Assembly: GCF_029643245.1 (NCBI RefSeq)
Contig: NZ_CP116398.1
Coordinates: forward strand, 2,480,001 to 2,544,000
DNA length: 64,000 nt
From: Methylomonas sp. EFPC3
Lineage (GTDB): Bacteria; Pseudomonadota; Gammaproteobacteria; Methylococcales; Methylomonadaceae
Direction: 5' to 3'
Shown here piece after piece: positions 1-10,406 of the stretch. Each line of letters starts with the position of its first letter. The first letter of the stretch is position 1. A model generated the notes under the pieces. The model saw only the letters and a list, made by a program, of their open reading frames with translations. It ran no database searches and was not told the DNA's origin. Position numbers and translations under genes: made by a program.

Positions 1-3
1 AAT

Positions 4-957
4 TTAATCAACATATAACGAACTTACGGATTCTCCAACCGCTATTCGCCTTATGGTTTCAGCCAACATTTCAGCGACACTCAACTGCCTGATTTTGCTG
101 ACACCCAACAACTCATCGGTTAAGGGAATCGTATCTGTGACGACCAGCTCATCAAGAACCGACTGCTTGACATTTTCAGCCGCAGATCCAGAAAGCACCG
201 GATGAGTGCAATAAGCCACAACTTTTTTTGCCCCGTGCTTTTTTAATGCCGCAGCGGCGTGACACAGCGTACCAGCAGTATCCACCAGATCATCGACCAT
301 CACACAAGTCCTACCGTCAACATCACCGATAATGTGCATGATTTCAGACACGTTAGGCCGAGGGCGGCGCTTATCGATAATCGCCAAGTCCGCATCACCC
401 AAGCGCTTTGCAATTGCTCGAGCCCTCACCACACCACCAACATCCGGTGACACCACAATCAAGTCCGGATATTCTTGCCGCCATATATCGCCAAGCAGAA
501 TTGGAGAAGCATATACATTGTCGACCGGAATTCCGAAAAAACCCATAATCTGGTCGGAGTGCAAATCTACCGTTAAGGCCCGATCAGCACCAGCATTGCC
601 TATCATGTCGGCCACTAAACGCGCCGTAATCGGCACTCGCGCAGACCGAGACCTTCTATCCTGCCGCGCATAGCCGTAGTAAGGCATCACTGCAGTAATC
701 CGGGCCGCAGAGGCGCGCCGAAGAGCATCGATCATCACCAACAACTCCATCAAATTTTCGTTGGTGGGAGAACAGGTTGGCTGAATTACAAAGACATCCC
801 TTCCCCTAACGTTTTCCTGGATCTCTACAAAAATCTCGCCATCGCTAAAGCGACCGACACTAGCCATGCCAAGGCGCATGTTCAGCTTTTTCACGATACC
901 TTCAGACAAAGCCTTATTGGCATTGCCAGAGAATACCATTACCGAAGCCTCGCGCAT
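4..957 (-). CDS. prs: Ribose-phosphate pyrophosphokinase
   Basis: Makes phosphoribosyl pyrophosphate (PRPP) from ribose 5-phosphate and ATP in the cytoplasm, feeding purine, pyrimidine, NAD, histidine and tryptophan synthesis. The protein is 317 aa, close to the 315 aa of E. coli Prs. Visible signatures are the N-terminal FSGNAN stretch, the flexible-loop motif YARQDRR, the divalent-cation motif around DLHSDQ and the PRPP-binding motif DDLVDTAGT. The frame stays open upstream through the tRNA gene, so the start is decided by a GGGAG seven bases before ATG 957; a second ATG at 939 is possible. It lies just downstream of tRNA-Gln and ispE on the same strand, a common gammaproteobacterial order. 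The stop codon is in the window. Confidence 0.96.
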   Translation of the reverse strand: MREASVMVFSGNANKALSEGIVKKLNMRLGMASVGRFSDGEIFVEIQENVRGRDVFVIQPTCSPTNENLMELLVMIDALRRASAARITAVMPYYGYARQDRRSRSARVPITARLVADMIGNAGADRALTVDLHSDQIMGFFGIPVDNVYASPILLGDIWRQEYPDLIVVSPDVGGVVRARAIAKRLGDADLAIIDKRRPRPNVSEIMHIIGDVDGRTCVMVDDLVDTAGTLCHAAAALKKHGAKKVVAYCTHPVLSGSAAENVKQSVLDELVVTDTIPLTDELLGVSKIRQLSVAEMLAETIRRIAVGESVSSLYVD

Positions 958-992
958 TAAAGCACTCCCAAGGGATTTAAATTTGGAAATTA

Positions 993-1067
993 TGGCTGGG
1001 CTGCTAGGATTCGAACCTAGGTATGCGGGGATCAAAACCCCGTGCCTTACCGCTTGGCGACAGCCCA
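993..1067 (-). tRNA. tRNA-Gln (anticodon UUG)
   Basis: A 75-base cloverleaf reads on the minus strand. The acceptor stem TGGGCTG pairs with CAGCCCA, the anticodon loop is TTTTGAT with anticodon TTG between GGGG/CCCC arms, and the T arm has the GTTCGAATC loop. The 3' CCA is encoded. It sits between ispE and prs, and all three are on the same strand with short gaps, so it may be co-transcribed. Confidence 0.96.
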
Positions 1068-1076
1068 ATATTTGAC

Positions 1077-1964
1077 TTAAAACACTCCCTGTTCCAACTT
1101 AACGTGAAGCGGCGACTTATCCACCTCCTTGGCGAGATAAACCATCCACTCTTCAATCAGCCCGGAATACGCACACTTTGCCGCATCTTCGGAATCAAAT
1201 TCCGCAAAAACACAGGCACCGGTACCGGTTAACTTAGCCTCTCCGAATTCCGACAAAGCATGAATAGCCCTTACAATCGGAGGATACAACTCACTCACAA
1301 CCGAAAGACAATCGTTCCTTGCATCCCCTGCAAGAAAGTCAGTCATTTTGATTGGTTTACTATTTCTTGTCAACCCATTAGCCAAAAAAATTTGTTTGGT
1401 GTTTACGTGGCAATCCGGCTTAATCACAACAACCCACCTGCCCGGAACGTTCACCTCAGTCAACTTTTCTCCAACTCCCTCAGCCCAAGAGGTTCGACCA
1501 AACACAAAAACAGGCACATCGGCGCCCAATCGCAACCCCAGATCCATTAAAGTCTCAAGAGAAAGGTTCAATCCCCAAAGCTTATTTAGTACCAGTAGCG
1601 TCGTGGCAGCATCCGAACTTCCACCCCCCAATCCACCGCCCATTGGAAGATTCTTTTCAATTTCAATCCACACGCCCTCACGGCTGCCAGTATATTCTTT
1701 GAGTAAATTAGCAGCACGAACAGTCAAATCATCGCTCTCAGGCACCCCAGGAATCGGGTTACGGAGCCTGACTTTGCCATCCCCCGCAGGACTAAACCTA
1801 ATCCAATCACACAAGTCGATAATTCGGAACACCGTTTGCAACAAATGATAGCCATCCGGGCGACGGCCGATAATTCTCAACATCAGGTTTAATTTTGCCG
1901 GAGCCGGCCACTTCTCGCCCCATCCCTTCGAATTTAATTGACTTTCAGTCACGACAAATCCCAT
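1077..1964 (-). CDS. ispE: 4-diphosphocytidyl-2-C-methyl-D-erythritol kinase
   Basis: Phosphorylates the 2-hydroxyl of CDP-methylerythritol with ATP, the fourth step of the MEP pathway to isoprenoids. At 295 aa it has the usual family length. It carries the GHMP-kinase ATP-binding loop [14 protein letters not shown], the early [10 protein letters not shown] motif, and the C-terminal [10 protein letters not shown] glycine motif. Its start overlaps the end of lolB by 16 bases, indicating translational coupling in a lolB–ispE–tRNA–prs unit. This neighbourhood is conserved across gammaproteobacteria. Confidence 0.96.
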   Translation of the reverse strand: MGFVVTESQLNSKGWGEKWPAPAKLNLMLRIIGRRPDGYHLLQTVFRIIDLCDWIRFSPAGDGKVRLRNPIPGVPESDDLTVRAANLLKEYTGSREGVWIEIEKNLPMGGGLGGGSSDAATTLLVLNKLWGLNLSLETLMDLGLRLGADVPVFVFGRTSWAEGVGEKLTEVNVPGRWVVVIKPDCHVNTKQIFLANGLTRNSKPIKMTDFLAGDARNDCLSVVSELYPPIVRAIHALSEFGEAKLTGTGACVFAEFDSEDAAKCAYSGLIEEWMVYLAKEVDKSPLHVKLEQGVF

Positions 1965-2518
1965 TGATCCACTATCAATTTTATTTTTGTACGATCTTTT
2001 TCAATATTGATTTTCTTAGGCAGAGAATCCGACGCTACCTTATACACGTCCCTAAAAGTGACCCTCCAACCCGCCTGCATAAAACCAGCATCCAATTCGA
2101 CGCCCTGCAAACCCGGATCGAGAATCCCGAATACCCAATACCTCAACGAGTCGACAGGCATCACCACTCCCAACCGCTCCGACAAAACCTGCTCTGCCGA
2201 ACCGTAAAATTCTTGCCGATTCTCGCCATCGTCGATTGTGACAGCGCCATCGACCACACTAATCGCCAAACGCCCCTGCGCCAACGGCCCCAACAACTCG
2301 ATATCATCCCTGCCGCCAAGATGCCGCCAATTGACCGATGCGGAAAACGACTCTCGCTCATCGGCAACCGCCAATCTTCCCGAGAATGCCCAACGACCGT
2401 GAGCCTGCAAGGCATGGGTTTCAAAGGGACGATAAACGCTTACTTCCGACTCAGAAACCAGCGAGCAAGCTGACAATGCCAAAATGCAACACACCCCCAG
2501 CCCACGCAGAATCATCAT
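1949..2518 (-). CDS. lolB: Outer-membrane lipoprotein insertion factor LolB
   Basis: Receives lipoproteins from the periplasmic carrier LolA and inserts them into the inner leaflet of the outer membrane. The 189-aa product has a signal peptide ending in a lipobox LSAC, with lipidated Cys near residue 18. A typical LolB beta-sheet body follows, including the GRWAFSGRLAV stretch and the RYWVFGILDPG segment. The position directly before ispE is the classical lolB location. The start ATG overlaps the stop of the upstream TPR gene as TAATG, so the two are coupled. Confidence 0.92.
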   Translation of the reverse strand: MMILRGLGVCCILALSACSLVSESEVSVYRPFETHALQAHGRWAFSGRLAVADERESFSASVNWRHLGGRDDIELLGPLAQGRLAISVVDGAVTIDDGENRQEFYGSAEQVLSERLGVVMPVDSLRYWVFGILDPGLQGVELDAGFMQAGWRVTFRDVYKVASDSLPKKINIEKDRTKIKLIVDQWDLS

Positions 2519-4242
2519 TATTGGCCGCTCTGTAGAAAGCGCTTTTTGAATTCGAGCAAATATTCGTCCTCTGGAGATTTTTTAAAAGCGGCGTCAAACA
2601 ATTCCTTGGCCTGCTTTTTATCACCCATCTCCCACAAAACCTCGGCAATATGGGCGGCAATCTCATTTTCAGGCTGCTTGTCGTAGGCTTTACGCAAATA
2701 TTCCAAGGCCAATTCCAATTTACCTTGTTTATATAGCAACCAACCGTAGCTATCGACGATCACCGGCTCTTCCGGCTGCAACTCGATGGCCTTTCCAAGA
2801 TATTTGGCAGCCTCATCATAACGTTGGGTTCGGTCGACCAAGGTATAACCCAAAGCATTCAGAGCCGCGACGTCTTCCGGCTTTTTCTCCAGAATCTTCA
2901 GCAAATCTGCCTCAAGCACGTCGAGCTTATCCAAACGCTCAGCCACCAGAGCCCGAGCGTAAAGCACGTCACGGTTATCCGGCGCCTCTTTCAACGCTGA
3001 CGTCAGAGCATCGAACGCATCCTGATAGCGCCCGGACTGGTTATACAATTCGGCCTTTACCATCAGTATCCGCAAACGCTGCTCCGGATATTTGACATCC
3101 ATCCGATTGACTCGCGCTTCGACATCATCCAATCGCTTCTGATTCATCAAAAGTGAGACTGCGGCCATGTCAGCGTCGAAAGCGTAACTCCCCTCTTCGA
3201 CCCGGTCGAACCAAGCCAAAGCTTTTTCCGGACGCTGTTGCTCCAGCGCTATTTTGCCCAGGTAAAAGCTGGCCTGGCCTTCCCAGTCCGGATTGGGCAA
3301 CAACCTCTCCAAAGTGTTTTCGGCCTTATCTACCTGGTTTAGCTGCATATGAATCAAAGCCAGAGCAAACAAGGTCTCCGGATCGTCCGGTTTATCTTCA
3401 AGCACTGACTGGCAAAGCTTGATCGCGTCATCATAATCGCGACTATTAACCAAAACCTCCAACAACATTTTTCGGAGCTGTTTGTCGTTCGGCGCCTGTT
3501 TCACGGCCTTTTCCAGATATTCTCTGGCCTTAGCCAAGTCGCCAGCCCGACCCGCCAACTGCGCCTGAAAAATAACCGCCTTGTTCCAATCGGGCTCCAA
3601 CAACAAGGCCTGGCTGATTTTTTGTTGAGCCAGTTCGCTCTGCTGCAATACCGAAGCCAATACCGCCTGGACGAAAAAGATGCCGGCATGCGCCGGACGC
3701 ATTTGCGCCAACTCATCCAACACATCGTAAGTAAACTGAGTCCGCCCCTCTTTTTCAAGCAGCTTGCTCATCTCCAGCAATCCGGCTTCAAAACCGGCAG
3801 GATCGTCGGCCAACATCGCGTCGAGATTATCCAGCGCTGCCTTATGATCGGAATTCTTAATAGCCAACAACACCGCAAACTTTCTGGCTGCCAAATTTTT
3901 GCCGTCCTTAGACAACCAAACCGTCAACGCTTCCCGCGTCCGCGCCTCATCCTTTAGGAACAAACCGATTTTCACCGCTCTTTCGGCAATCCGCGGATCG
4001 TCGACCCGCTTAGCGGCCTGCAAATAGGCATCCATCGCCAAATCGTACTGGTTGCGCTGGCCCGCCAACTCAGCCGCCATCAACAGGTATAAAACCTCTT
4101 CGTCAATGACGGTGTTGCGGTTAACCCGGCTTTGCAGGCCATCAACCTTCGCCGGCTGACTCTCGACCGCAGCATCCTTGTCAGGCGCAACAGCACATCC
4201 CGCTGCAGACAAAACTATTGCTATGGCTATCCATTTATTCAT
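2518..4242 (-). CDS. TPR-repeat lipoprotein
   Basis: A 574-aa protein with an N-terminal lipoprotein signal (SAAGC, Cys 16) followed almost entirely by helical tetratricopeptide repeats, for example segments ending NPDWEGQASFYLG and RYDEAAKYLGKAIELQPEEP. The longer reading frame begins at 4335, but ATG 4242 places the lipobox correctly and is preferred. TPR lipoproteins next to lolB are common in gammaproteobacteria; their role is thought to be scaffolding in the envelope, but no substrate is evident here. It stands divergent from hemA and is likely the first gene of the lolB–ispE unit. Confidence 0.82.
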   Translation of the reverse strand: MNKWIAIAIVLSAAGCAVAPDKDAAVESQPAKVDGLQSRVNRNTVIDEEVLYLLMAAELAGQRNQYDLAMDAYLQAAKRVDDPRIAERAVKIGLFLKDEARTREALTVWLSKDGKNLAARKFAVLLAIKNSDHKAALDNLDAMLADDPAGFEAGLLEMSKLLEKEGRTQFTYDVLDELAQMRPAHAGIFFVQAVLASVLQQSELAQQKISQALLLEPDWNKAVIFQAQLAGRAGDLAKAREYLEKAVKQAPNDKQLRKMLLEVLVNSRDYDDAIKLCQSVLEDKPDDPETLFALALIHMQLNQVDKAENTLERLLPNPDWEGQASFYLGKIALEQQRPEKALAWFDRVEEGSYAFDADMAAVSLLMNQKRLDDVEARVNRMDVKYPEQRLRILMVKAELYNQSGRYQDAFDALTSALKEAPDNRDVLYARALVAERLDKLDVLEADLLKILEKKPEDVAALNALGYTLVDRTQRYDEAAKYLGKAIELQPEEPVIVDSYGWLLYKQGKLELALEYLRKAYDKQPENEIAAHIAEVLWEMGDKKQAKELFDAAFKKSPEDEYLLEFKKRFLQSGQ

Positions 4243-4389
4243 GCAATCAATCGACCTGTGTTCAGAAAATTGTTTTTTATAGATTACCAGAAAAACCCCG
4301 GCGAGTCGGACCGCTGTTTGATTGGATTTGGACAAAAACTGCGCATTCCTTAAAATACAGGAATTTTCTTAAGTGTTTATGCGTATTCG

Positions 4390-5640
4390 ATGACTCTTCT
4401 CGCCGTAGGGATAAATTACAACACCGCGCCGGTCGCCGTTCGCGAAAGGCTGGCGTTCCCGTCGGAAGCCCTGGAGGCCACGCTGAAAAATCTGTGGAGC
4501 ATCCGTGAAATCAGCGAGGCCGCGATACTCTCAACCTGCAACCGCACCGAATTGTATTGTCAGGCCGAACACGACGCCCAAAGCTCGCTGGTGGAGTGGA
4601 TTGCCGACACCAAGCGGATCACGCCCGCCGAATTTACACCTTACCTTTATAGCTACAAAGACAGCCAATCGATTCGCCACATGTTCCGCGTCGCCTGCGG
4701 CCTGGACTCGATGATACTCGGCGAACCGCAGATTTTAGGCCAAATGAAAACCGCCTATCACGCGGCATCTCAAGCCGGCACGCTGGGTCGCAATCTGAGT
4801 AAGTTGTTCCAGCATACCTTTTCCGCTGCTAAAAAGGTGCGTACCGACACCGCAATCGGCTCCAGCCCGGTCTCGGTCGCTTTCGCCGCAGTACAACTGG
4901 CGCAGCAAATCTTCGACAAGCTAAGCGACCAAACCGCGTTACTGATCGGAGCCGGCGAAACCATAGAGCTCACGGCCCGCCATTTGTTCCAACACGGCAT
5001 CGGCCGGATCATCATCGCCAACCGCACCTACGACAAAGCGCACGCACTTGCCACCCAGTTCAACGGCTACGCTATCTCGTTGGCGGAACTGCCCAACCAT
5101 CTGGCCGAAGCCGACATCGTCGTCTCCTCCACCGCCAGCCAGTTGCCGATCCTGGGCAAGGGCCGGGTCGAGAGCGCAATCAAAATCCGCAAACACAAGC
5201 CGATGTTCATGGTCGATCTGGCCGTGCCGCGCGATATCGAAGCCGAAGTGGGCCAATTGCGCGACGTTTACCTTTACACCGTCGACGACCTGCAACACAC
5301 CGTCAACCAGAACATGGACTCGCGCCGCCGCGCGGCGGAACAAGCCGAAGAAATCATCGACACCCAAGTCGAACATTTTCTGGCCTGGTTGCGCTCGCAG
5401 GGCGCTCAGGAAACCATCCGCGATTTCCGGGCGCAAGCTGAAAAGACCCGCGACGAGGCGTTGCAAAGAGCCCTGGCCCAACTAAATACCGGCGCAAATG
5501 CCGAAGACGTGTTACAACGTTTAGCCCATACCTTAACCAACAAATTGATCCACACGCCCTGCGCGCAACTGCGCGACGCCGGCGCCAACGAACGCCACGA
5601 CCTGATCGCCGCCTCGCGCGAAATTTTCAAATTAAGATAA
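4390..5640 (+). CDS. hemA: Glutamyl-tRNA reductase
   Basis: Reduces Glu-tRNA(Glu) with NADPH to glutamate-1-semialdehyde, the first committed step of C5-pathway haem, sirohaem and cobalamin synthesis. The product is 416 aa, the family length. The catalytic nucleophile is Cys 50 in STCNRTE. The GLDSMILGEPQILGQMK signature and the NADPH-binding LIGAGETIE loop follow, and the dimerisation helices form the C-terminus. It heads the hemA–prfA–prmC operon with a six-base gap to prfA, an arrangement familiar from E. coli and relatives. Confidence 0.97.
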   Translation: MTLLAVGINYNTAPVAVRERLAFPSEALEATLKNLWSIREISEAAILSTCNRTELYCQAEHDAQSSLVEWIADTKRITPAEFTPYLYSYKDSQSIRHMFRVACGLDSMILGEPQILGQMKTAYHAASQAGTLGRNLSKLFQHTFSAAKKVRTDTAIGSSPVSVAFAAVQLAQQIFDKLSDQTALLIGAGETIELTARHLFQHGIGRIIIANRTYDKAHALATQFNGYAISLAELPNHLAEADIVVSSTASQLPILGKGRVESAIKIRKHKPMFMVDLAVPRDIEAEVGQLRDVYLYTVDDLQHTVNQNMDSRRRAAEQAEEIIDTQVEHFLAWLRSQGAQETIRDFRAQAEKTRDEALQRALAQLNTGANAEDVLQRLAHTLTNKLIHTPCAQLRDAGANERHDLIAASREIFKLR

Positions 5641-5646
5641 CCGTTG

Positions 5647-6732
5647 ATGAAACCCTCGATACAAACCAAGCTGGAAAACCTCGGCGAGCGCTTCGAAGAA
5701 ATTACCGCGCTGCTCACCCAACCGGAAGTGCAAAGCAACCAAAACCAATTTCGCAGCCTTAGCCAGGAATACGCTCAGCTGGAACCGATCGTCGCCTGCT
5801 ACAGACAATATCAAGATAACGCAACCGATTTGGAATCGGCCAGGGAAATGGCCAAGGACAGCGATCCGGAGCTACGCGAGATGGCGAAGGAAGAAATCGC
5901 CGCGGCAGACAGCCGGCGCGAGGCCTTGGAACAAGAACTACAAATCCTGTTGCTACCAAAAGACCCCAACGATAATCACAACGTCTTTTTGGAGGTCCGG
6001 GCCGGCACCGGCGGCGACGAAGCGGCGATTTTCTCCGGCGATCTGGCGCGGATGTACCAACGCTACGCCGAGCGTCAGGGCTGGAATGTGGAAATCATCA
6101 ACGAAAACCGCGGCGAACACGGCGGTTATAAAGAGATCATCATGCGCGTGGCCGGCCAGAACGTATATTCGCAATTGAAGTTCGAATCCGGCACCCATCG
6201 CGTGCAGCGGGTACCGGAAACCGAATCGCAAGGCCGGGTGCATACCTCGGCCTGCACCGTGGCGATCATGCCCGAAGTCGACAGCGTCGACGAAATCGAG
6301 ATCAACCCGGCCGATTTGCGCATTGACACCTACCGCGCTTCCGGCGCCGGCGGCCAGCACGTCAACCGTACCGACTCGGCCATCCGCATCACCCACATCC
6401 CAACCGGCGTGGTGGTGGAATGCCAGGACGAACGTTCGCAGCACAAAAACCGGGCCAGAGCGATGTCGGTATTGCAGGCGCGCTTATTGGCCGCCGAACA
6501 GGAAAAAATCCACGCCGAACAGTCGGAAAGCCGGAAATTGCAGGTCGGCAGCGGCGACCGCTCTGAGCGTATCCGCACTTACAATTACCCGCAAGGCCGG
6601 CTGACCGACCACCGCATCAACCTGACCCTGTACAAACTGGAAGACATCATGGAAGGAGCGCTGGACCAAGTCATCCAACCGCTAATCCACGAACACCAAG
6701 CAGAATTGCTGACCCAGCTAGGCAATGCTTGA
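5647..6732 (+). CDS. prfA: Peptide chain release factor 1
   Basis: Recognises UAA and UAG stop codons and triggers peptidyl-tRNA hydrolysis on the ribosome. The 361-aa product begins [10 protein letters not shown] like E. coli RF1. It contains the catalytic GGQ at residues 235–237 in SGAGGQHVN and the stop-codon-reading region upstream. A TTG three bases earlier extends the frame but the ATG at 5647 is the homologous start. The next gene, prmC, starts inside its last codons and encodes the enzyme that methylates the GGQ glutamine, a functional pairing. Confidence 0.97.
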   Translation: MKPSIQTKLENLGERFEEITALLTQPEVQSNQNQFRSLSQEYAQLEPIVACYRQYQDNATDLESAREMAKDSDPELREMAKEEIAAADSRREALEQELQILLLPKDPNDNHNVFLEVRAGTGGDEAAIFSGDLARMYQRYAERQGWNVEIINENRGEHGGYKEIIMRVAGQNVYSQLKFESGTHRVQRVPETESQGRVHTSACTVAIMPEVDSVDEIEINPADLRIDTYRASGAGGQHVNRTDSAIRITHIPTGVVVECQDERSQHKNRARAMSVLQARLLAAEQEKIHAEQSESRKLQVGSGDRSERIRTYNYPQGRLTDHRINLTLYKLEDIMEGALDQVIQPLIHEHQAELLTQLGNA

Positions 6733-7591
6733 CGGCGATCGCGTCCGGCCGGAAACCATCGCCGAGTTGCTGGCTTCCGCAGTAGCGGCATTGGCCGACA
6801 GCTCCGAAACCGCGCAACTCGATGCCGAAGTCCTGCTCTGCCATTGCCTGGATAAACCGCGGGCGTTTCTGCGCGCCTGGCCGGAGCGCAGTCCGGATGC
6901 CGAGCAGGCCTCGGAATTCCGCCGCTTGCTCGAGCAGCGCCGGCAAGGTGTTCCGGTGGCCTATTTGACCGGCCACCGAGAATTCTGGTCGCGCGAGTTT
7001 CTGGTCGGTCCGGAGGTGCTGATTCCACGCCCGGATACCGAGCTGCTGGTCGAACTTAGCCTCGACTTGCTGCCGACCGATCGCGCTTGCCGAGTCATCG
7101 ATCTGGGCACAGGCTCCGGGATATTGACCATCACCCTCGCCGTCGAGCGCCCGCTGGCGCATGTAGTCGGTGTGGATGTCAGCTATGCGGCACTGGAGAC
7201 GGCCCAACGCAATGCCGGACGGCTACAGGTGGCTAACGTTAGTTTCGCCGTTTCGAATTGGTTTGCGGACATAGCCGAATCCGATTTTGACCTGGTGGTG
7301 AGCAACCCACCCTACATCGCGGCGGACGACCCGCATCTGCGGCAAGGCGATGTTCGCTTCGAACCGGCCAACGCTTTGGTCAGCGCCGAAAACGGCCTGA
7401 AAGATATCCGCCTGATCGCCGAGCAGGCTCGCAGTCGTTTGAAACCGCATGGTCAACTATTGCTCGAACACGGTTACAATCAAGCGGCCGAGGTCCGGGC
7501 CATCTTAGCGGCGCTCGGTTACCGGCACGTCGCCACGCACCACGATTTAGCAAATAATCCTCGCGTTACCAGAGGGGTATGGAATCCATGA
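6725..7591 (+). CDS. prmC: Release-factor glutamine N5-methyltransferase
   Basis: Uses S-adenosylmethionine to methylate the GGQ glutamine of RF1 and RF2. The 288-aa protein has an N-terminal helical substrate-binding domain, the SAM loop DLGTGSG at 126–132 and the catalytic NPPY motif at 194–197. It overlaps prfA by eight bases and the following gene by four (ATGA), so translation of the three is likely coupled. Confidence 0.96.
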   Translation: MLDGDRVRPETIAELLASAVAALADSSETAQLDAEVLLCHCLDKPRAFLRAWPERSPDAEQASEFRRLLEQRRQGVPVAYLTGHREFWSREFLVGPEVLIPRPDTELLVELSLDLLPTDRACRVIDLGTGSGILTITLAVERPLAHVVGVDVSYAALETAQRNAGRLQVANVSFAVSNWFADIAESDFDLVVSNPPYIAADDPHLRQGDVRFEPANALVSAENGLKDIRLIAEQARSRLKPHGQLLLEHGYNQAAEVRAILAALGYRHVATHHDLANNPRVTRGVWNP

Positions 7592-8013
7592 CCAATACTT
7601 TAGAAATCAGCCTGCCGCGCAAATTAACCAACCAACTTTTGCATCTGGCGCAACTGTCCCCGGAAGCGGAAGTCTGCGGCTTGATCGGCGCCGATGCCAG
7701 CGGCAAACCGGTCGCTTGCTATCCGGTCAATAACAGCGCCGCCGACCCGAAACGCCGGTTTTTACTGGATGCCGCCGAACAAATCGCGGCGATGAAACAA
7801 ATGCGGGAAAACGGCGAAAGCCTGTTTGCGATTTACCACTCGCATCCGGACGCGCCGGCCACGCCCTCGGCCACCGACATTGCCGAAGCGGCTTATCCGA
7901 ATGCGCTGAATCTGATTATTTCCTTGAATACCAAAGGCGTATTGGAAATGCGCGGTTTCAAAATCGACGGCAATAGTGTCACCGAAGCCGTGTTGAATCT
8001 GATCGAAGCCTAG
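7588..8013 (+). CDS. JAMM/MPN-family metalloprotease (Mov34-like)
   Basis: A 141-aa single-domain protein of the JAB1/MPN/Mov34 family. All zinc and catalytic residues are present: Glu 28, the HSH pair at 84–86, Ser 94 and Asp 97, fitting the JAMM pattern HxHx7SxxD. Family members cleave isopeptide or C-terminal extensions of ubiquitin-like sulfur carriers, as Mec does for CysO, but no ThiS/MoaD-like partner is adjacent, so the substrate is unknown. The ATGA overlap with prmC and an AGAGGGG ten bases upstream favour start 7588 over ATG 7579. The 3' end overlaps the convergent response regulator by four bases. Confidence 0.85.
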   Translation: MTNTLEISLPRKLTNQLLHLAQLSPEAEVCGLIGADASGKPVACYPVNNSAADPKRRFLLDAAEQIAAMKQMRENGESLFAIYHSHPDAPATPSATDIAEAAYPNALNLIISLNTKGVLEMRGFKIDGNSVTEAVLNLIEA

Positions 8014-9398
8014 GAGCCCTTGCACTTCAAGTTATATTTCTGTACCCGGTAACGCAAAGTCTCGCGGGTGGTGCCCAGCATCCGCGCCGCGGCGGTGACG
8101 TTTTCGTCGGTGCGGTTCAATACTTCCTGGATCAAGTATTTCTCCATATCGTGCAGGCTCAGGCTGCCGTCCAACGGCAGGAAAATACCGTTTTCGTTTT
8201 GCTGCACGGTCGGGCTACTCGGCGCATTCGGCAGTTGCAGCCAATGCTCCGGAAAATTTTCGTCGCTCGCGAGCAATACGCAACGCTCGATCACATTCCG
8301 CAGTTCGCGCACGTTGCCGGGCCAATCGTAAGCCTTCAACAAAGCCCAGGCCTGTTTGGAAATTTTGCTGACATTCTTCGCCGACTTGCGGTTGCTCTCG
8401 GCGATAAAAAACGGCACCAGCTCGTCCAAATCCTGCTTGCGCTCGCGTAACGCCGGCACCCGCAAGCTCATCACGTTCAGGCGGTGGTACAAATCGCTGC
8501 GGAATAAGCCCAGCTCGACTTTTTGCAGCAAATTCAGATTGGTGGCAGCGATGATTTGCACGTCTATCGCAATTTCGGCCTCGCCGCCCAACCGCCGAAT
8601 CCGGAGGTCTTCCACCGCCTTCAGCAACTTGGTCTGCAAATCCAGATCCATCTCGCCGATTTCGTCGAGGAACAGCGTGCCGGTGTGGGCTTGCTCGAAC
8701 AAGCCGCGATGGCGCTTTTTGGCGCCGGTAAAAGCGCCGGCTTCGTAACCGAATAATTCCGATTCCAGCAACTCGCGCGGCAGCGCGGCACAGTTGACTT
8801 CGACCAGCGGCGCATTAGCCCGGTTGCCGGACGCATGCAGTATGCGTGCGATCAAACCTTTGCCGGTGCCGGTTTCGCCGGAAATGATCAAGCTGGAAAA
8901 CGGCGTTTTCGCCACTTGCGAAATCATAGTCCGCAGCAAAGTGGCGGCCTGACTACTGCCGACCAGGGCGTCCACCGTATGCTTGCTGTTGCGGGCCATG
9001 GCTTGCTGCTGCACTTGGCGCTGGGCTCGAGCACTGCGCGCCGCTCCTTCGACCAACAGGTTCAAGCGCTCCAGTTCGCAAGGCTTTTCGACGAAATCGT
9101 AAGCCCCCAGCCGCACCGCCCGCACCGAATCGGCCACTCCGCCGTAACCGGTCAAAAACACCCATTCGCTGCTGCCGATCTTGTCCTTGATTCTTTCCAA
9201 CAAATCCAGGGCATTGCCGTCCGGCAAGTTCATGTCGGACAACACCACCAACGGGTCAGTAGTCTGGCTCAGCAAATGCCGCTCGGCTTGCTGCAGATTC
9301 TCGCTAACCGTAACTTCCCAATTTTTTTTCCGAAAGAAACGCGCCAGCTCGGAACCGAGCAGAGCTTCATCTTCAATGATTAATAGCGTATCCGGCAT
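8010..9398 (-). CDS. Sigma-54-dependent response regulator (NtrC family)
   Basis: A 462-aa transcription activator. The receiver domain (about 1–120) has phosphoacceptor Asp 55 in LSDMNLPDG. The AAA+ domain carries Walker A GETGTGKG (174–181) and the sigma-54 contact loop GAFTGA (221–226). A Fis-type helix-turn-helix lies near the C-terminus in AAARMLGTTRETLRYR. It activates promoters of RNA polymerase–RpoN when phosphorylated. The gene follows a CDF metal transporter by five bases and a histidine kinase just upstream, so the kinase is the probable partner. The target genes are not evident. Confidence 0.92.
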   Translation of the reverse strand: MPDTLLIIEDEALLGSELARFFRKKNWEVTVSENLQQAERHLLSQTTDPLVVLSDMNLPDGNALDLLERIKDKIGSSEWVFLTGYGGVADSVRAVRLGAYDFVEKPCELERLNLLVEGAARSARAQRQVQQQAMARNSKHTVDALVGSSQAATLLRTMISQVAKTPFSSLIISGETGTGKGLIARILHASGNRANAPLVEVNCAALPRELLESELFGYEAGAFTGAKKRHRGLFEQAHTGTLFLDEIGEMDLDLQTKLLKAVEDLRIRRLGGEAEIAIDVQIIAATNLNLLQKVELGLFRSDLYHRLNVMSLRVPALRERKQDLDELVPFFIAESNRKSAKNVSKISKQAWALLKAYDWPGNVRELRNVIERCVLLASDENFPEHWLQLPNAPSSPTVQQNENGIFLPLDGSLSLHDMEKYLIQEVLNRTDENVTAAARMLGTTRETLRYRVQKYNLKCKGS

Positions 9399-9403
9399 AC
9401 AGG

Positions 9404-10348
9404 TTAATTATGCTCCCAGGAGGCAAGGTCTTCGATGGGTTCCAGGTGAGTATCGATATCGATATTGTCCAAATTGTCCATGATTTGCCGCTCGATATCC
9501 TCCAGCAAATCGTGACCCTGCTGCACGCTCCATTGGCCGGGCACCAGTACATGTACCGACATGAAGCGGCGGGCGCCGGCGTAACGGGTACGCAAGGCGT
9601 GATAAGCGATGGCATGGCTGGCAACATATTGTTCCAACACCGCGATGATGGCTTTCACTTCGTCTGCGGGCAACGCCGCATCGAGCAATCCGGAAACGGT
9701 ACGCCGGATCAACTGCAATCCGGCCCAGACGATATGGAAGGCGACGCCGATCGCCAGCAACGGATCCAAAATTTCCCAGCCGTTCATACCCAAACTTTGC
9801 GCCAGATTCAAACTGACTTCGAAGCGGTTACCCACCGAGATCAAAGCAATACCGACCAGGATGCCGACCGTGGTCCAGACGTCGGTCATCAAATGCTTGC
9901 CGTCGGCTTCCAGGGTGATCGACTGCCGCTTCCGCCCGACACCGATCAGTACCCGCGCTACCGCCAGATTGATCAGCGAAGCAAACACCGAGACCGCGAT
10001 ACCCAAATCCAGTTGTTGCAAAGCCTGCGGGTGCCATAAACGCTCCCAAGCAGAAAAACCGATACTGAACGCCGCCAACAGAATCATCACGCCCTCGGCA
10101 CCGCTGGAAAAGTACTCGATTTTCTCATGGCCGTAGGCGTGGGTATCGTCCGGCGGCCGCGCGGAAATACTCAACACCGCGACCATAATCACCGCCGCCA
10201 CCAAATTGATTACAGATTCCAGCGCGTCGGACAGTAAGCCCACCGAACCGGTCAGCCAATAGGCGTAGCTTTTCAGGCCGATGGTAGACACGGCTGCGGC
10301 GATGGAGAGCCAACCGTAGGCGGCGAGAGATTTCGGTGCGTTAGCCAT
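9404..10348 (-). CDS. Cation diffusion facilitator (CDF) efflux transporter
   Basis: A 314-aa inner-membrane transporter with about six membrane helices and a C-terminal cytoplasmic metallochaperone-like domain containing HALRTRYAGARRFMSVHV. CDF proteins exchange Zn, Fe, Mn, Co or Cd for protons. The helix-5 metal site is His 152 and Asp 156 (HLMTD). In helix 2 the usual DxxxD is Asp 41 with Ser 45 instead of the second acid, and Glu 44 beside it, so metal preference cannot be assigned. It lies between a sensor kinase and a sigma-54 regulator, which suggests that the three form a metal or envelope-stress response unit. Confidence 0.9.
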   Translation of the reverse strand: MANAPKSLAAYGWLSIAAAVSTIGLKSYAYWLTGSVGLLSDALESVINLVAAVIMVAVLSISARPPDDTHAYGHEKIEYFSSGAEGVMILLAAFSIGFSAWERLWHPQALQQLDLGIAVSVFASLINLAVARVLIGVGRKRQSITLEADGKHLMTDVWTTVGILVGIALISVGNRFEVSLNLAQSLGMNGWEILDPLLAIGVAFHIVWAGLQLIRRTVSGLLDAALPADEVKAIIAVLEQYVASHAIAYHALRTRYAGARRFMSVHVLVPGQWSVQQGHDLLEDIERQIMDNLDNIDIDTHLEPIEDLASWEHN

Positions 10349-10406
10349 TAGCGGAGGACATGCATAAAGAATCGAATTTTAGCAGACTGCGTCGCACCGG
10401 ACCGAT

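Noticed and set aside
958-1068. Prs frame extending through tRNA-Gln to 1068
   Set aside because: Overlaps a complete tRNA gene; a GGGAG site and alignment to E. coli Prs place the start at 957.
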